Shown: positions 17,950 through 27,513 of the stretch, piece by piece
Numbering within the stretch: position 1 is the stretch's first letter
How the letters are laid out: each line of letters begins with the position of its first letter
Assembly: GCF_029350975.1 (NCBI RefSeq)
Contig: NZ_JARKMR010000002.1
Location: 620,001 to 684,000, forward strand
Direction of reading: 5' to 3'
Source: Maribacter zhoushanensis
GTDB taxonomy: Bacteria > Bacteroidota > Bacteroidia > Flavobacteriales > Flavobacteriaceae
Length of the DNA: 64,000 nucleotides
Program-made: the position numbers and the translations under genes
Notes under the pieces: model-generated
The model's input: only the letters and a program-made list of their open reading frames with translations
Told to the model about the DNA's origin: nothing
Databases searched by the model: none

Positions 17950-19170
17950 CTAGGTGATTTTTACAGCTATTCTATGACAAGCGTTATTTAAATACCCTTT
18001 AGGATTCCATCCGGGTAGTAACATTGGCTGACCTACTCCGTTTTTATCGGTAGCTTTTGCCCAAACTTCATAATACCCTTCTTGCGGAAATGAAATAGTT
18101 GCAGAGAAATGTTGCCAAGCCAATCTATTGACAGGTTTTTCTATTGTACACGTTTTCCAAGTAGCGCCAAAATCTATAGAATATTCCATTTTAGTAACTT
18201 CTAACTCACCTGCCCAAGCATGCCCTCTAATATTTAATTTTTTTCCTTTGGATAATGTAGCACCAGATTTAGGATATGTAATTAAAGATTTAACCGGCAT
18301 TGATTCTATAATACACATATCTTCATCTGTTACTTTTTCCCCAGGGGCTACTGGTTTACAAGGCACTCTATAAGCAGTACCGGTCATTTTTGTACCATCG
18401 TGAACTATATTTCTAATGCTTATGCGTTTCAGCCATTTGCCTGAAACAGATGCTGGCCACCCACCTGCAATTACACGCAATGGATAACCGTGTGCTAAAG
18501 GAATATCTTCTCCGTTCATTTTGAAGGCTAATATAGTTTCATCTTGTAGAGCCTTAGCCATTGGTGCTCCTCTAGAAATGGGTTCCTTATTTGGGTCTCT
18601 ACTAAGATGAATATCAGCTGCATGATAACCAAAGTAAACAGCATCGTCTTTGATACCGACATCTTCTAAAACATCGCGTAGTCTAACACCTGTCCAATTG
18701 GCGCAATAAACCGCACCTATAGTCCATTGGTTTCCCTTAGCAGGCGGATCAAATTCACTTCTACCATTACCACCACATTCAAGTGTCAATTGATAAGAAT
18801 GATGTTTAAACTTTGATTTTAACTCTGCGAGTGAATATGTTTTTGTTTGTTTTACAGACTCCCCATCAATGGTAAGTGTCCAATTTTCTATATCTATTAC
18901 CTCAGGAATGAGTCCGTTATTTCTAATGAAAATAGATTTATTGGGAGTTACTTTATCATCTAAAAGGTGGGCTTGCGCCTCTATATTCCAAGGTTTGTCA
19001 TTTAAAATGACCATACCTTTATCCTTATCAAATAATTTAAAGGGATTATTATCTTGCAAGGCTACAGGTGTGTAACCTTCTGGCATTAATTCTTTAAAAA
19101 CGATATCTACTCCTAGTAAAGCTGCTAGACCACCTAAACTAGATTTTGAAACAAAACTTCTTCTCTTCAA
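17950..19170 (-). CDS. Sulfite dehydrogenase, molybdenum-cofactor subunit
   Basis: A 406-residue sulfite oxidase-family enzyme that would oxidise sulfite to sulfate in the periplasm. The N-terminus has a Tat-type signal K-R-R-S-F-V. The molybdopterin domain carries the Mo-ligand Cys132 in L-E-C-G-G-N-G-R. The C-terminal dimerisation domain is present (about 290-405, M-E-Y-S-I-D-F-G-A-T-W). The cytochrome c gene follows with no gap. No sox genes are nearby, so the role is probably detoxification, or energy gain from sulfite released from sulfated or sulfonated marine compounds (inference). Confidence 0.9.
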   Translation of the reverse strand: MKRRSFVSKSSLGGLAALLGVDIVFKELMPEGYTPVALQDNNPFKLFDKDKGMVILNDKPWNIEAQAHLLDDKVTPNKSIFIRNNGLIPEVIDIENWTLTIDGESVKQTKTYSLAELKSKFKHHSYQLTLECGGNGRSEFDPPAKGNQWTIGAVYCANWTGVRLRDVLEDVGIKDDAVYFGYHAADIHLSRDPNKEPISRGAPMAKALQDETILAFKMNGEDIPLAHGYPLRVIAGGWPASVSGKWLKRISIRNIVHDGTKMTGTAYRVPCKPVAPGEKVTDEDMCIIESMPVKSLITYPKSGATLSKGKKLNIRGHAWAGELEVTKMEYSIDFGATWKTCTIEKPVNRLAWQHFSATISFPQEGYYEVWAKATDKNGVGQPMLLPGWNPKGYLNNACHRIAVKIT

Positions 19171-19223
19171 AACGCATGGTATTTTAGATAAAGTTAAGTG
19201 ATTTTATAAAATTAAAAGTATGT

Positions 19224-19523
19224 TTAGACTTCTATTGTCTGACCTTTTTTAGCACCCTTAAAAACATAAGTATATAACCACATTAAGGTAAATGATGGTA
19301 TAACATCAAACCCTGGTATAATCTCTTCTACGAAAGTAAATATACCTGCAGCTTGACCTACCTTACCTTTGTACATACGTGTCATTAACCAAGCGGATAA
19401 TGGTGCCCAAACAATATCAGAAAATTCCCCTACAAAAGGTATAGCAAATGATAGCATACCTATACCATCAAAAAGCAAGCCCATAAAAAGCTGCTTGTAT
19501 TTTTTATCTTTTAAAATTGACAT
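19224..19523 (-). CDS. Small hypothetical membrane protein
   Basis: A 99-residue protein with three hydrophobic stretches (about 13-30, 36-46 and 75-88) and basic loops (K-D-K-K-Y-K; R-M-Y-K-G-K). No named family is recognised. A segment I-V-W-A-P-L-S-A-W-L-M-T-R-M-Y-K-G is well formed, and similar proteins occur across flavobacteria. It lies between folE and the sulfite dehydrogenase genes on the same strand, with gaps of 83 and 53 bases. Confidence 0.7.
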   Translation of the reverse strand: MSILKDKKYKQLFMGLLFDGIGMLSFAIPFVGEFSDIVWAPLSAWLMTRMYKGKVGQAAGIFTFVEEIIPGFDVIPSFTLMWLYTYVFKGAKKGQTIEV

Positions 19524-19606
19524 ATTGAAAAATTAGTTATTCTAATTAAAGAATGCAACAAAGATGCCAAATTTTAAAAATTAAATACTATGAGGTATAG
19601 AATAGA

Positions 19607-20206
19607 CTATGAAAGTTTGGCACTGATCAGTTTCAAGAATTCATTTCTAGTTTCAATCTTTTCAAACTGACCTCTAAATCCTGATGTTGTAGTTACCGAA
19701 TTTTGTTTCTGAACACCACGCATCATCATACACATGTGCGAAGCTTCAATTACAACAGCAACTCCTTTTGGTTTTAGCGTATTATTTATACACTCTAAAA
19801 TGTCATGCGTTAACCTTTCTTGCACCTGTAATCTTCTAGCAAAAACATCAACTACACGAGGTATTTTACTTAGACCAACAATCTGTCCGTTAGGTATATA
19901 TGCAATATGCGCCTTACCAAAAAATGGCAACATATGGTGCTCACATAATGAATATAGTTCAATATCTTTTATGATAACCATATCATCATAATCTTCTTTG
20001 AACATTGCCCCTTGTAGTATCTCTACAGCATCTTGTTGATATCCCTGTGTCAAGAAAAGCATTGCCTTTGCAGCACGCTCAGGAGTTTTAACCAAACCTT
20101 CTCTAGCTACATCTTCACCAATTTCGTTAATAATAGATGAATATCTGCTTTTAACTTCATCGGTAATTTCAAGATTGTACTCTTCTAAATTTTTATAAGG
20201 GGACAT
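19607..20206 (-). CDS. folE: GTP cyclohydrolase I
   Basis: Converts GTP to dihydroneopterin triphosphate, the first step of folate and pterin synthesis. The zinc ligands are visible: C-E-H-H-M-L-P-F near residue 89 and the second Cys in S-H-M-C-M-M-M-R-G. The substrate-binding Q-E-R-L-T is also present. Its 199 residues are typical of the type I enzyme. It has its own well-formed promoter upstream. Confidence 0.95.
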   Translation of the reverse strand: MSPYKNLEEYNLEITDEVKSRYSSIINEIGEDVAREGLVKTPERAAKAMLFLTQGYQQDAVEILQGAMFKEDYDDMVIIKDIELYSLCEHHMLPFFGKAHIAYIPNGQIVGLSKIPRVVDVFARRLQVQERLTHDILECINNTLKPKGVAVVIEASHMCMMMRGVQKQNSVTTTSGFRGQFEKIETRNEFLKLISAKLS

Positions 20207-20247
20207 AAATTCATATTTGTGTTTAACCTAATTAATTATAGGTTGAA

Positions 20248-20276
20248 CAAATTTAATATTTTCTTCCATCATCAAA
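20248..20276 (-). promoter_or_regulatory. folE promoter
   Basis: On the minus strand, TTTG at 20276-20273, a 17-base spacer and TAAATTTG at 20255-20248 match the Bacteroidota consensus. The predicted leader is about 37 bases. Confidence 0.55.
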
Positions 20277-20440
20277 CGTAAAAATATCATAAATAGTTCA
20301 TATTGCAGCATTGCTTTATCTAATCACGTTACGTAAAGTATATTATGAAAGGAACTAAAAACAAATAACTATTTTTAGCATCATCCTTTTTCGTTAATTT
20401 TGAATTTCAATTAATCTGTACTTTAAATACACCCTACCCC

Positions 20441-21121
20441 ATGATAAAAGCTTCTAACATTCATAAATATTACGGAGAATTAGAAGTATTAAAGGGAGTT
20501 GATCTTCATATAAAAAAAGGAGAAATAGTTTCTATAGTTGGCGCTTCTGGTGCTGGTAAAACAACATTGTTACAAATATTAGGTACGTTAGATGTACAGT
20601 CTAATAGAAAGGATAGCACATTACTTATAAATGATATTGAGACAACAAATCTAAATGACAAAGATTTAGCAAAATTTAGAAATGAACATATAGGTTTCAT
20701 TTTTCAATTTCATCAGTTATTACCAGAATTTACGGCAATCGAAAATGTTTGCTTACCCGCATTCATAAAAAAAACACCAAAAGCAGATGCTGAATTACGA
20801 GCTAAAGAACTTTTAGATTTTTTAGGGCTGTCTCATCGTTATAATCACAAACCCTCAGAATTATCAGGTGGAGAACAACAACGGGTTGCAGTTGCTAGGG
20901 CTTTAATCAATAACCCATCTATTATTTTTGCTGATGAACCTAGTGGAAATCTAGACTCTGAAAGTGCTGACAACCTTCATAAATTGTTTTTTGAATTGCG
21001 AGAAAAATTTGGACAAACATTTGTAATCGTTACCCATAACAGTGAATTGGCAGAAATGGCAGATCGTAAATTAACTATGGTAGATGGTAAAATTGTAGAT
21101 AAAGAAATCATTTTAGCCTAA
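20441..21121 (+). CDS. ABC transporter ATP-binding protein, LolD-like
   Basis: A 226-residue ATPase of the LolD/MacB class. Walker A is G-A-S-G-A-G-K-T-T at about residue 35, the signature is L-S-G-G-E-Q-Q-R, Walker B is [12 protein letters not shown], and the switch is V-T-H-N. In this class the ATPase works with a LolC/E or FtsX-like permease to extract lipoproteins or drive export. No permease gene is adjacent. The next genes encode a CPBP protease and a TIGR02757 protein. Confidence 0.85.
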   Translation: MIKASNIHKYYGELEVLKGVDLHIKKGEIVSIVGASGAGKTTLLQILGTLDVQSNRKDSTLLINDIETTNLNDKDLAKFRNEHIGFIFQFHQLLPEFTAIENVCLPAFIKKTPKADAELRAKELLDFLGLSHRYNHKPSELSGGEQQRVAVARALINNPSIIFADEPSGNLDSESADNLHKLFFELREKFGQTFVIVTHNSELAEMADRKLTMVDGKIVDKEIILA

Positions 21122-21130
21122 GCAATAAAT

Positions 21131-21688
21131 ATGCTACAAGAACTACTTTTATTTGCCAAGAATCCGTTTTACAAACAAGATATAACCACATCATTTTCTA
21201 ATAAATTAAACACCTTTTTTAAGTTGTTATTAATAGCATTAGGCACTAGCATGTTACTACTAATGGTTGCTAGTATAGTTGAAAATTTATTGCAACTAGA
21301 TATGGGCAAACATGCTATGGACGATTTGTTCGAAAACTATTCTGGTTTGCTAATATTTTTTTTAGCCGTCATAATTGCTCCATTTTTTGAAGAATTACTG
21401 TTTAGAGGACCTTTAGTCTTTTTTAAAAATTCTAAATTCTTTAAACCTATATTTTATCTTTTTACCATTGCCTTTGGGTTCATGCACATTAGTAACTTTG
21501 AAATGAATACTCAAGTATTATTGTTTTCACCACTATTGGTAGCACCACAAATTGGTGTTGGGTTTATCTTAGGTTTTATACGAGTTAAATATGGTCTAGT
21601 TTGGTCAATGGCCCTACATGCCTTTTATAATATGGTTTTGGTGATACCTGTACTAGTTATGCAATTTTTAGATATTTCCTTTGAATGA
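21131..21688 (+). CDS. CPBP family intramembrane glutamic endopeptidase
   Basis: A 185-residue membrane protein of the CPBP (Abi/Rce1-like) family. It has about five membrane segments and the motifs E-E-L-L-F-R-G near residue 88, F-M-H-I-S-N near 118, and H-A-F-Y-N near 166, which supply the Glu and His catalytic residues. Its stop overlaps the start of the next gene by four bases. The substrate is unknown; bacterial members process peptides or regulate membrane proteins. Confidence 0.85.
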   Translation: MLQELLLFAKNPFYKQDITTSFSNKLNTFFKLLLIALGTSMLLLMVASIVENLLQLDMGKHAMDDLFENYSGLLIFFLAVIIAPFFEELLFRGPLVFFKNSKFFKPIFYLFTIAFGFMHISNFEMNTQVLLFSPLLVAPQIGVGFILGFIRVKYGLVWSMALHAFYNMVLVIPVLVMQFLDISFE

Positions 21689-22449
21689 CAAAAAGTGAAT
21701 TAAAAGTTTTTTTAGACGAGAAGGTTGTTCAATACAACAATCCTGAATTTTTAGAAACAGACCCTATTCAAATTCCACATCTTTTTACAGCCAAAGAAGA
21801 TATTGAAATTAGTGGCTTTTTAACAGCAACTATTGCTTGGGGCAATAGAAAAAGCATCATTAATAATTCTCATAAACTTATGGAAAGAATGGGTCAAAGT
21901 CCATATGACTTCATATTAAATCATACGGATGATGATTTAGAAAAATTAGCGGGCTTTGTTCATAGAACTTTCAATGATATTGACCTAACCTATTTCATTC
22001 AAAGCCTTAAAAATATCTATAAAAATCATAATGGATTAGAGGGAGTTTTTACAACTCATCAAGCAAAGGATAGTCTACAGCCCACAATTTCCGAATTCAA
22101 GAAAATATTTTTTGAATTACCGTATGAGCAACGTACCACCAAGCATGTTTCTGACCCATTAAAAGGTTCTGCGGCAAAAAGAATAAATATGTTTTTACGG
22201 TGGATGGTAAGAGACGCATCTACAAACGTAGATTTCGGTATTTGGAAGCATATAAATGCATCAAAATTATCCTGCCCTTTAGATGTTCATTCAGGTAACG
22301 TAGCAAGAAAACTAGGTTTGCTGAAACGTAAGCAAAACGATGCCAAAGCACTTGCAGAGTTAGATAAAAATTTAAGAAAACTGGATCCGTTGGACCCAGT
22401 TAAATATGATTTTGCCTTGTTTGGATTGGGAGTATTTGAAAAGTTTTAG
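21685..22449 (+). CDS. TIGR02757 (DUF2400) family protein
   Basis: A 254-residue protein of the TIGR02757 family, conserved in Bacteroidota and spirochaetes and lacking a known function. Characteristic parts are A-T-I-A-W-G-N-R-K-S-I near residue 48, K-R-I-N-M-F-L-R-W-M-V-R near 168, and the closing D-P-V-K-Y-D-F-A-L-F-G-L-G. The helical and H-x-x-N-x-x-R-x-L-G elements resemble HhH-GPD DNA glycosylases, but catalytic residues are not evident. It is translationally coupled to the CPBP gene and overlaps the convergent peroxidase gene end by four bases. Confidence 0.85.
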   Translation: MTKSELKVFLDEKVVQYNNPEFLETDPIQIPHLFTAKEDIEISGFLTATIAWGNRKSIINNSHKLMERMGQSPYDFILNHTDDDLEKLAGFVHRTFNDIDLTYFIQSLKNIYKNHNGLEGVFTTHQAKDSLQPTISEFKKIFFELPYEQRTTKHVSDPLKGSAAKRINMFLRWMVRDASTNVDFGIWKHINASKLSCPLDVHSGNVARKLGLLKRKQNDAKALAELDKNLRKLDPLDPVKYDFALFGLGVFEKF

Positions 22450-24278
22450 TTCAGTTTTTCAAATTGCTTATCCGTCAGTGTTTTCATAAAGGCGATAATA
22501 GCCTTAGATTCTATTTCGGTTAAGTTTAAAGAATCTGAAGGTAAGGTTTGATGAGGTACATCTAACCCCATACCTAAGCCACCACCAACATTATAAAATT
22601 CCACTACTTCTTCTAAGGTTTTATATACGCCATTGTGCATATATGGTCCTGTTAAATCTGCATTACGCACTGTAGCAGTCTTAAAAAAATGTTTCTTTTC
22701 ATCTACTTGATACGGGTAATACTGCCCCCAATCATCATCTAAAACCGGATTTTCAAAACTTGCATTTTTAGGAACACCCAAATTCTCAAATTCGCTCTCC
22801 ATATATTTAGGTGGTACAGTACCATTAAAAGCCGGTGGAAAATGACATGTTGCACAAGCTGCCTTACCCATAAAAAGATTAAAACCATTAACTTCTTCTT
22901 CACTCATCGTTTCTTCTAGCCCGTTTATATTTCTATCAAATTTAGAGTCGAAAGTCGCCAAACTTCTAATATATGTAGCAATGGCGTTACGCACATTCAT
23001 GTTTGATATTTCACCATGATATAGAGAATCGAACTGTGCTTTATATTGTGGTTTTTCTTGAATTTTCTCCTCTAATTTATCTAAATCGATATGAAATTCA
23101 TTTTTATTATTGGTAACACCAACAATTTGATCTTCAAGTCCGTCTGCCCTACCATCAAAAAACAATGAACGCTGATAAACTGCATAGGTCAATGTAGGTG
23201 AATTGCGTTGTAATTCTTTGCCATTTACACCCAATGCTTTTGCATGACCATCAGTAAAAGCCTTTTCTTCAATATGACAGCTAGCGCAACTTATTGTGCC
23301 CGTACTTGATAAAGCTTTGTCATTAAACAATTGCTTACCTAATGCAATTCTTTCTTCCGTAATTTCAGGAGATTTTTGCATAGAGAACATTTTCATATTA
23401 AAAAAATTCTTATCAAATAGATTGGTAACAGTTGGGTCTAATGCTCTAGATTTACTCAATTCAATATTCCAGTCTTTAGCTGTTTTATCAACTAATTCCA
23501 ATTGATTATTGGTATGTAGCTTTATGAATGAATAGCGATCAAACTCATCAAAACTTCCTTTTTTAAGCATATCAATAGTTGTATTGATTTCAGTTTGCCA
23601 TTTGGTATACAAATCTTTACTTGCAAAAGCATCCTTATAAATGGTTATAACATTTAATATGGTTTCGTAATTATAAACAGCTTCGTTTAATGAATTTGAT
23701 AACATAGGAGAATCAAAACCAGTTATCCCTTTAGTAGCAATATTAACGACTGCATCTCTTATCATTTTTAAATGATGCCTATCTCTTTGAGTTATAAGAA
23801 TATGATTATTTCTTATAAACGGTATTCTAATTTTTAAATACTCTAAAACATCATTTAGTTCTTTATTAGAAAAGCCATTTTCATCATAAAGTAATTCTTC
23901 TAAAACCTGAAAACTTTTTGACTTTTGAATTCTTATATCTTGATGATCATCAATTTCTACTTTCAATAAATTTGGAGCGTTCATTGATATATAATTTTCG
24001 TAGTCATATGCTATTAACATAGGTTCTACCCGCTTATACCACTTCCTACTTTTTAGAAATAGACTTTTATTCTTTGACAGTGTATTTAAAGTATCTATCT
24101 GTTTCATATAGTAAGAAGTACTATCTAATGCCATAAAATACTGTTCACGAATTTGGTCATTGAACATTGATTGTTCATTCTTATTTATAGCCAAGAGTGG
24201 TTCTGTACTATCATTTTTACAAGAAAAAAGAAAACTAATAAGCCCAACAAAAATCCATTTGCAATGAAATACTCTCAT
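22446..24278 (-). CDS. Di-haem cytochrome c peroxidase with long N-terminal domain
   Basis: A 610-residue exported lipoprotein (signal ending L-F-S-C) of the bacterial di-haem peroxidase/MauG family. The two haem motifs are C-A-S-C-H near residue 331 and C-A-T-C-H near 475, and the M-H-N-G-V-Y segment matches the family C-terminus. The first about 280 residues are an additional helical domain that I cannot assign; ordinary CcpA is about 330 residues. I chose the ATG at 24278 because the in-frame TTG at 24317 falls in the upstream hairpin. It follows the PhoX-like gene on the same strand, separated by a terminator-like hairpin. Confidence 0.85.
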   Translation of the reverse strand: MRVFHCKWIFVGLISFLFSCKNDSTEPLLAINKNEQSMFNDQIREQYFMALDSTSYYMKQIDTLNTLSKNKSLFLKSRKWYKRVEPMLIAYDYENYISMNAPNLLKVEIDDHQDIRIQKSKSFQVLEELLYDENGFSNKELNDVLEYLKIRIPFIRNNHILITQRDRHHLKMIRDAVVNIATKGITGFDSPMLSNSLNEAVYNYETILNVITIYKDAFASKDLYTKWQTEINTTIDMLKKGSFDEFDRYSFIKLHTNNQLELVDKTAKDWNIELSKSRALDPTVTNLFDKNFFNMKMFSMQKSPEITEERIALGKQLFNDKALSSTGTISCASCHIEEKAFTDGHAKALGVNGKELQRNSPTLTYAVYQRSLFFDGRADGLEDQIVGVTNNKNEFHIDLDKLEEKIQEKPQYKAQFDSLYHGEISNMNVRNAIATYIRSLATFDSKFDRNINGLEETMSEEEVNGFNLFMGKAACATCHFPPAFNGTVPPKYMESEFENLGVPKNASFENPVLDDDWGQYYPYQVDEKKHFFKTATVRNADLTGPYMHNGVYKTLEEVVEFYNVGGGLGMGLDVPHQTLPSDSLNLTEIESKAIIAFMKTLTDKQFEKLN

Positions 24279-24303
24279 GTTACTTTGTAAAATTATATGA
24301 ATA

Positions 24304-24333
24304 GAAAAGGTTCCCAATTAAGGGAACCTTTTA
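24304..24333 (-). terminator. Terminator or attenuator between the PhoX-like and peroxidase genes
   Basis: AAAAGGTTCCC and GGGAACCTTTT pair across a six-base loop. Read on the minus strand it follows the PhoX-like stop at once and precedes the peroxidase ATG by 25 bases. It could end most transcripts or tune the ratio of the two. Confidence 0.65.
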
Positions 24334-24353
24334 ATTTGATTAAATAAAACTAA

Positions 24354-25967
24354 TTATCTAGGTAAGCCTGTCAACTTAAAAAGAACAGAACCTTCTAATG
24401 AAGCACTACCTTCACTAATTGCAGTTGGATCAACAAATTTAAGTCCGTCAGCCCTTACTGCAGTGTCAGGTGTAGTACTATAATTCCATCCATGTACTTG
24501 AGCACCACCAATAAAGGTTGGTTCAGATGCACCAATGATATCAGTAACATCGAATAAACCAGTAATCTCCCACATACTACTGGTATTTCCTATACCAACG
24601 CTAGATGCAAAATTTTGATTACACTCCATCACTTCAACAAAATTACCTGTGTTTAAATCTAACTGCCACAACTTCGCAAAGCCAGTAATATCAGCGTTTA
24701 AGTCAGAATAACCGTTTGGATCTTCTTGAATGTAAGCATAGTTTTCAGTTACAAGAATATTATCAGGAGAATGCATACCATCACCTTTACCACCTTCAAC
24801 ATCACCATCTACAACTACGGTAAGAACAGCGTCCGCTGTTGGGTCGTTTTCGTTCAATTCTAATTTATAGACACGACCAAAACCTGTACCTCTTAAATTA
24901 AGATCAGGGTTGTCACCGCGAATTCTACCCGTTGCATTAAAGTATATTTCTCTCTGAGCTTCAGCAGAACCTCTTCTCCAATCAATATCTTCAATTCTTT
25001 GAAAACCTATAGCGCCTAAATCAATAGCCTCTTGGTTAAGCTCATCAATAGTTCTTTCAGTAACTTCTACCCATTCTACGTCATAGGCAATATCTTCAGA
25101 CATTCCCATTTCAAATAACTGTCCGCCTTCTCCTGGTAGTGACTCCACAGGATTCTTTCCTCGTAGAACATATAATTTTCCGCCGTAAAGGTCACCTCTT
25201 TGACCTACGTACATTCCAAAATGAGCTTGAGGGTACACATTATCACTATGGTCATCTCCCATAAAAATAACTGTTTGTGAAGTGTAGGCATCCTTACCTA
25301 TTGCAACAGCGTTCTCTGTAGACCATTCTCCAAGAGCAGGCAATCTCTCTACCTCTACTCTATCTTCTTTTGATCTAAAAGGATTTACCTTATAAACACC
25401 TTTAGCATTACCGCCCCATTCTCCTCCAGAAAGATATAATGGACCAAATCCGTGTTCTTCTACCGTTATGGCAGAACCAGAACACATAGCCGTAAATGCG
25501 GTAGCTGTAGAATTAACGATGTAATCTCCTTGCAAAGGTTGAAGTTCAGAGTTTAACATTATTCTTGCAATAGAGTAATCTGCTTCTAAATTATTGATTA
25601 AAGCATAGTTACCATCTTCAGCAGGAAAAAGGGCAGCACCGTCCATATAAGATCCGTATACAAACGTAGAGTCTGACTCTAATATATCTGCAGAAGACAT
25701 TATCATGTTAAGCTCGGCAGAACCTGCAAAAGCACCTTTAAGCTCAAATAATTCATTTGGAGTTACAGAACTAGTTAATGGAATTGATTCTGCTAAAGTT
25801 AAATCTTGACCATCTTCTCCGTCAACACCATCAGCGCCATCTACACCATCAATGCCATTTGTTCCATTAATACCATCAGCACCATCTTCTCCTTCACAGC
25901 TCATTACTGCAATTCCTAGGCAAGAAAGGAAAATAGCTTTTAATAGTAAATCTTTTGATTTTTTCAT
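24354..25967 (-). CDS. PhoX-like (DUF839) lipoprotein with Gly-x-Asp/Asn repeat
   Basis: A 537-residue lipoprotein (lipobox A-V-M-S-C, Cys24). Residues 26-55 are ten triplets of Gly-x-Asp or Gly-x-Asn, a collagen-like stalk. The rest resembles the PhoX/DUF839 beta-propeller: V-E-E-H-G-F-G-P, V-I-F-M-G-D-D, G-G-K-L-Y-V-L-R-G-K, and M-H-S-P-D-N-I-L-V followed by Y-I-Q-E-D. PhoX enzymes are Ca/Fe-dependent alkaline phosphatases, but whether this one keeps the full metal site is unclear. The ATG at 25967 was preferred over a TTG two codons upstream. It pairs with the di-haem peroxidase gene. Confidence 0.7.
   Translation of the reverse strand: MKKSKDLLLKAIFLSCLGIAVMSCEGEDGADGINGTNGIDGVDGADGVDGEDGQDLTLAESIPLTSSVTPNELFELKGAFAGSAELNMIMSSADILESDSTFVYGSYMDGAALFPAEDGNYALINNLEADYSIARIMLNSELQPLQGDYIVNSTATAFTAMCSGSAITVEEHGFGPLYLSGGEWGGNAKGVYKVNPFRSKEDRVEVERLPALGEWSTENAVAIGKDAYTSQTVIFMGDDHSDNVYPQAHFGMYVGQRGDLYGGKLYVLRGKNPVESLPGEGGQLFEMGMSEDIAYDVEWVEVTERTIDELNQEAIDLGAIGFQRIEDIDWRRGSAEAQREIYFNATGRIRGDNPDLNLRGTGFGRVYKLELNENDPTADAVLTVVVDGDVEGGKGDGMHSPDNILVTENYAYIQEDPNGYSDLNADITGFAKLWQLDLNTGNFVEVMECNQNFASSVGIGNTSSMWEITGLFDVTDIIGASEPTFIGGAQVHGWNYSTTPDTAVRADGLKFVDPTAISEGSASLEGSVLFKLTGLPR
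25803..25892 (-). repeat. Ten Gly-x-Asp/Asn codon triplets
   Basis: The coding repeat encodes G-E-D, G-A-D, G-I-N, G-T-N, G-I-D, G-V-D, G-A-D, G-V-D, G-E-D, G-Q-D. Every third residue is acidic or Asn, unlike animal collagen, where Pro is common. Confidence 0.85.
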
Positions 25968-26156
25968 TATCAATATAGTTTTTAGGTTATGAATGCCAAA
26001 ACTATACAGACAAGCTTTTAGAAAGGTTTACTGAAAATTAGCAATAGATGAACAGAAGTTTATGCTTATGTTAAGATGTAAAATTAAGTTGAAATTGAAG
26101 TAATCAAAACTTGAAGGCTATGTTAATTAATTTTTAATCTACTGATTAAAAGATGC

Positions 26157-27293
26157 TTATGACACTATTCCCAAATTACCTAATGCTAACGGCTGTTCTT
26201 TACCGCCTTCTGAAATTGATTTATAAATAGCCTCAACAATAATCATATCTCTTTTTCCCATTTCACCGGGGGCTATGTTTTTAGTATTTAACAATAAATG
26301 CTTTGCAAAATCATCCATCTGCAATGCTTGTTGTTTCTTGAAAGGAAATTCTATGGTATTTCCGTTAGAAGTTCGCCCACTTATTGGTCCGTAACTATGA
26401 GCGGGATCCAGCTCAAACCAACCCTTACTACCATGAACTTTTAACCTATTACCATTTGCATTATGTGAAGTCATCATATGAGCAACCGCACCATTTGCAA
26501 ACTTAAACTGAGCGGTGATTGTTTCATCGGTATCCTTAAAATATTCTGGTCGAGTACTAAACTCTTGCGCAGAAACTGAAATAGGATTTTGTCCTGCACC
26601 ATATATACTGGTTTGTATAGCGTAAACCCCCATATTCATTAAGGCTCCTCCACCTGAAAGAGATTTGTCTAAACGCCATTGATCAGGATTTCCATTAGAA
26701 ACGTAACCAGCATCTGAAGAAACAAATAGTACATCATCAAATGTTTTCTCTTTCACATACTTTTTCACCTCATGGGTATAGGGGTCACTTTGCATTCTGT
26801 AACCAACAGCCAACTTTACACCATTCTCATTACATGCATTAATTATAGCATCGCATTCATCTACGCTTATAGCCATTGGCTTTTCACATATAACATGCTT
26901 ACCTGCCTTAGCTGCACGAATACAAAATTCGGCATGCATACTATTAGGTAGAACAACATATACCACATCAATAACATCGTTATTTACTATATCGTCAAAA
27001 TTCTCGTAATTGTATATATTCTTTTTAGGGATGTTGTATTTCTCTTTCCAAACAGATTCTTTTTCTTTTGTACCGGTTACAATACCCGCTAAATAGCAAT
27101 GATCAGTTTCTTGTAACGAAGGTGCCAATTGGTATGTACTATAACTACCTAAACCTACCAATGCAATACCCAATTTTTTATTGTTTTGCCCAGGAGTAAA
27201 CCCTTTTGCAAATGGTATGCTGCCAAGTAATGCTGTTCCTAAAAGACCCTTTGAAGTTAAACTAGTAAAAGAGCGCCTTGTTATATGTTTCAT
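26157..27293 (-). CDS. Tat-exported Gfo/Idh/MocA family oxidoreductase
   Basis: An about 378-residue NAD(P)-dependent sugar oxidoreductase similar to glucose-fructose oxidoreductase. The N-terminus has a twin-arginine signal (I-T-R-R-S-F-T-S) and a hydrophobic stretch ending S-I-P-F-A. The Rossmann motif is V-G-L-G-S-Y-S near residue 47, and C-E-K-P-M-A carries the catalytic Lys. Start taken at the ATG at 27293; the TTG four codons earlier is unnecessary. Export through Tat suggests the cofactor is bound before transport. It stands alone, 220 bases from the divergent S10 peptidase gene. Confidence 0.85.
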   Translation of the reverse strand: MKHITRRSFTSLTSKGLLGTALLGSIPFAKGFTPGQNNKKLGIALVGLGSYSTYQLAPSLQETDHCYLAGIVTGTKEKESVWKEKYNIPKKNIYNYENFDDIVNNDVIDVVYVVLPNSMHAEFCIRAAKAGKHVICEKPMAISVDECDAIINACNENGVKLAVGYRMQSDPYTHEVKKYVKEKTFDDVLFVSSDAGYVSNGNPDQWRLDKSLSGGGALMNMGVYAIQTSIYGAGQNPISVSAQEFSTRPEYFKDTDETITAQFKFANGAVAHMMTSHNANGNRLKVHGSKGWFELDPAHSYGPISGRTSNGNTIEFPFKKQQALQMDDFAKHLLLNTKNIAPGEMGKRDMIIVEAIYKSISEGGKEQPLALGNLGIVS

Positions 27294-27513
27294 ATGTATA
27301 TTCAATTCTTAAGAAAATTAAATAAAAAACATTGAAGTTCATAATTGCCAACCTCATTTTTACATTATTAATCTACACTACCATTTTATATCTTTTTCTT
27401 TATAATAATCCACATAAATGATTAATTGATATTAAAACTTCAATTAGATGTTTGAGTACATAAATATGATTGATTATTGTTATTTTCGTTAGACAACAGA
27501 ACCTTATCAAACC

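Noticed and set aside
20207-20440. Riboswitch or small RNA between folE and the LolD-like gene
   Set aside because: Only the folE promoter is convincing; the rest is AT-rich without stable paired elements.
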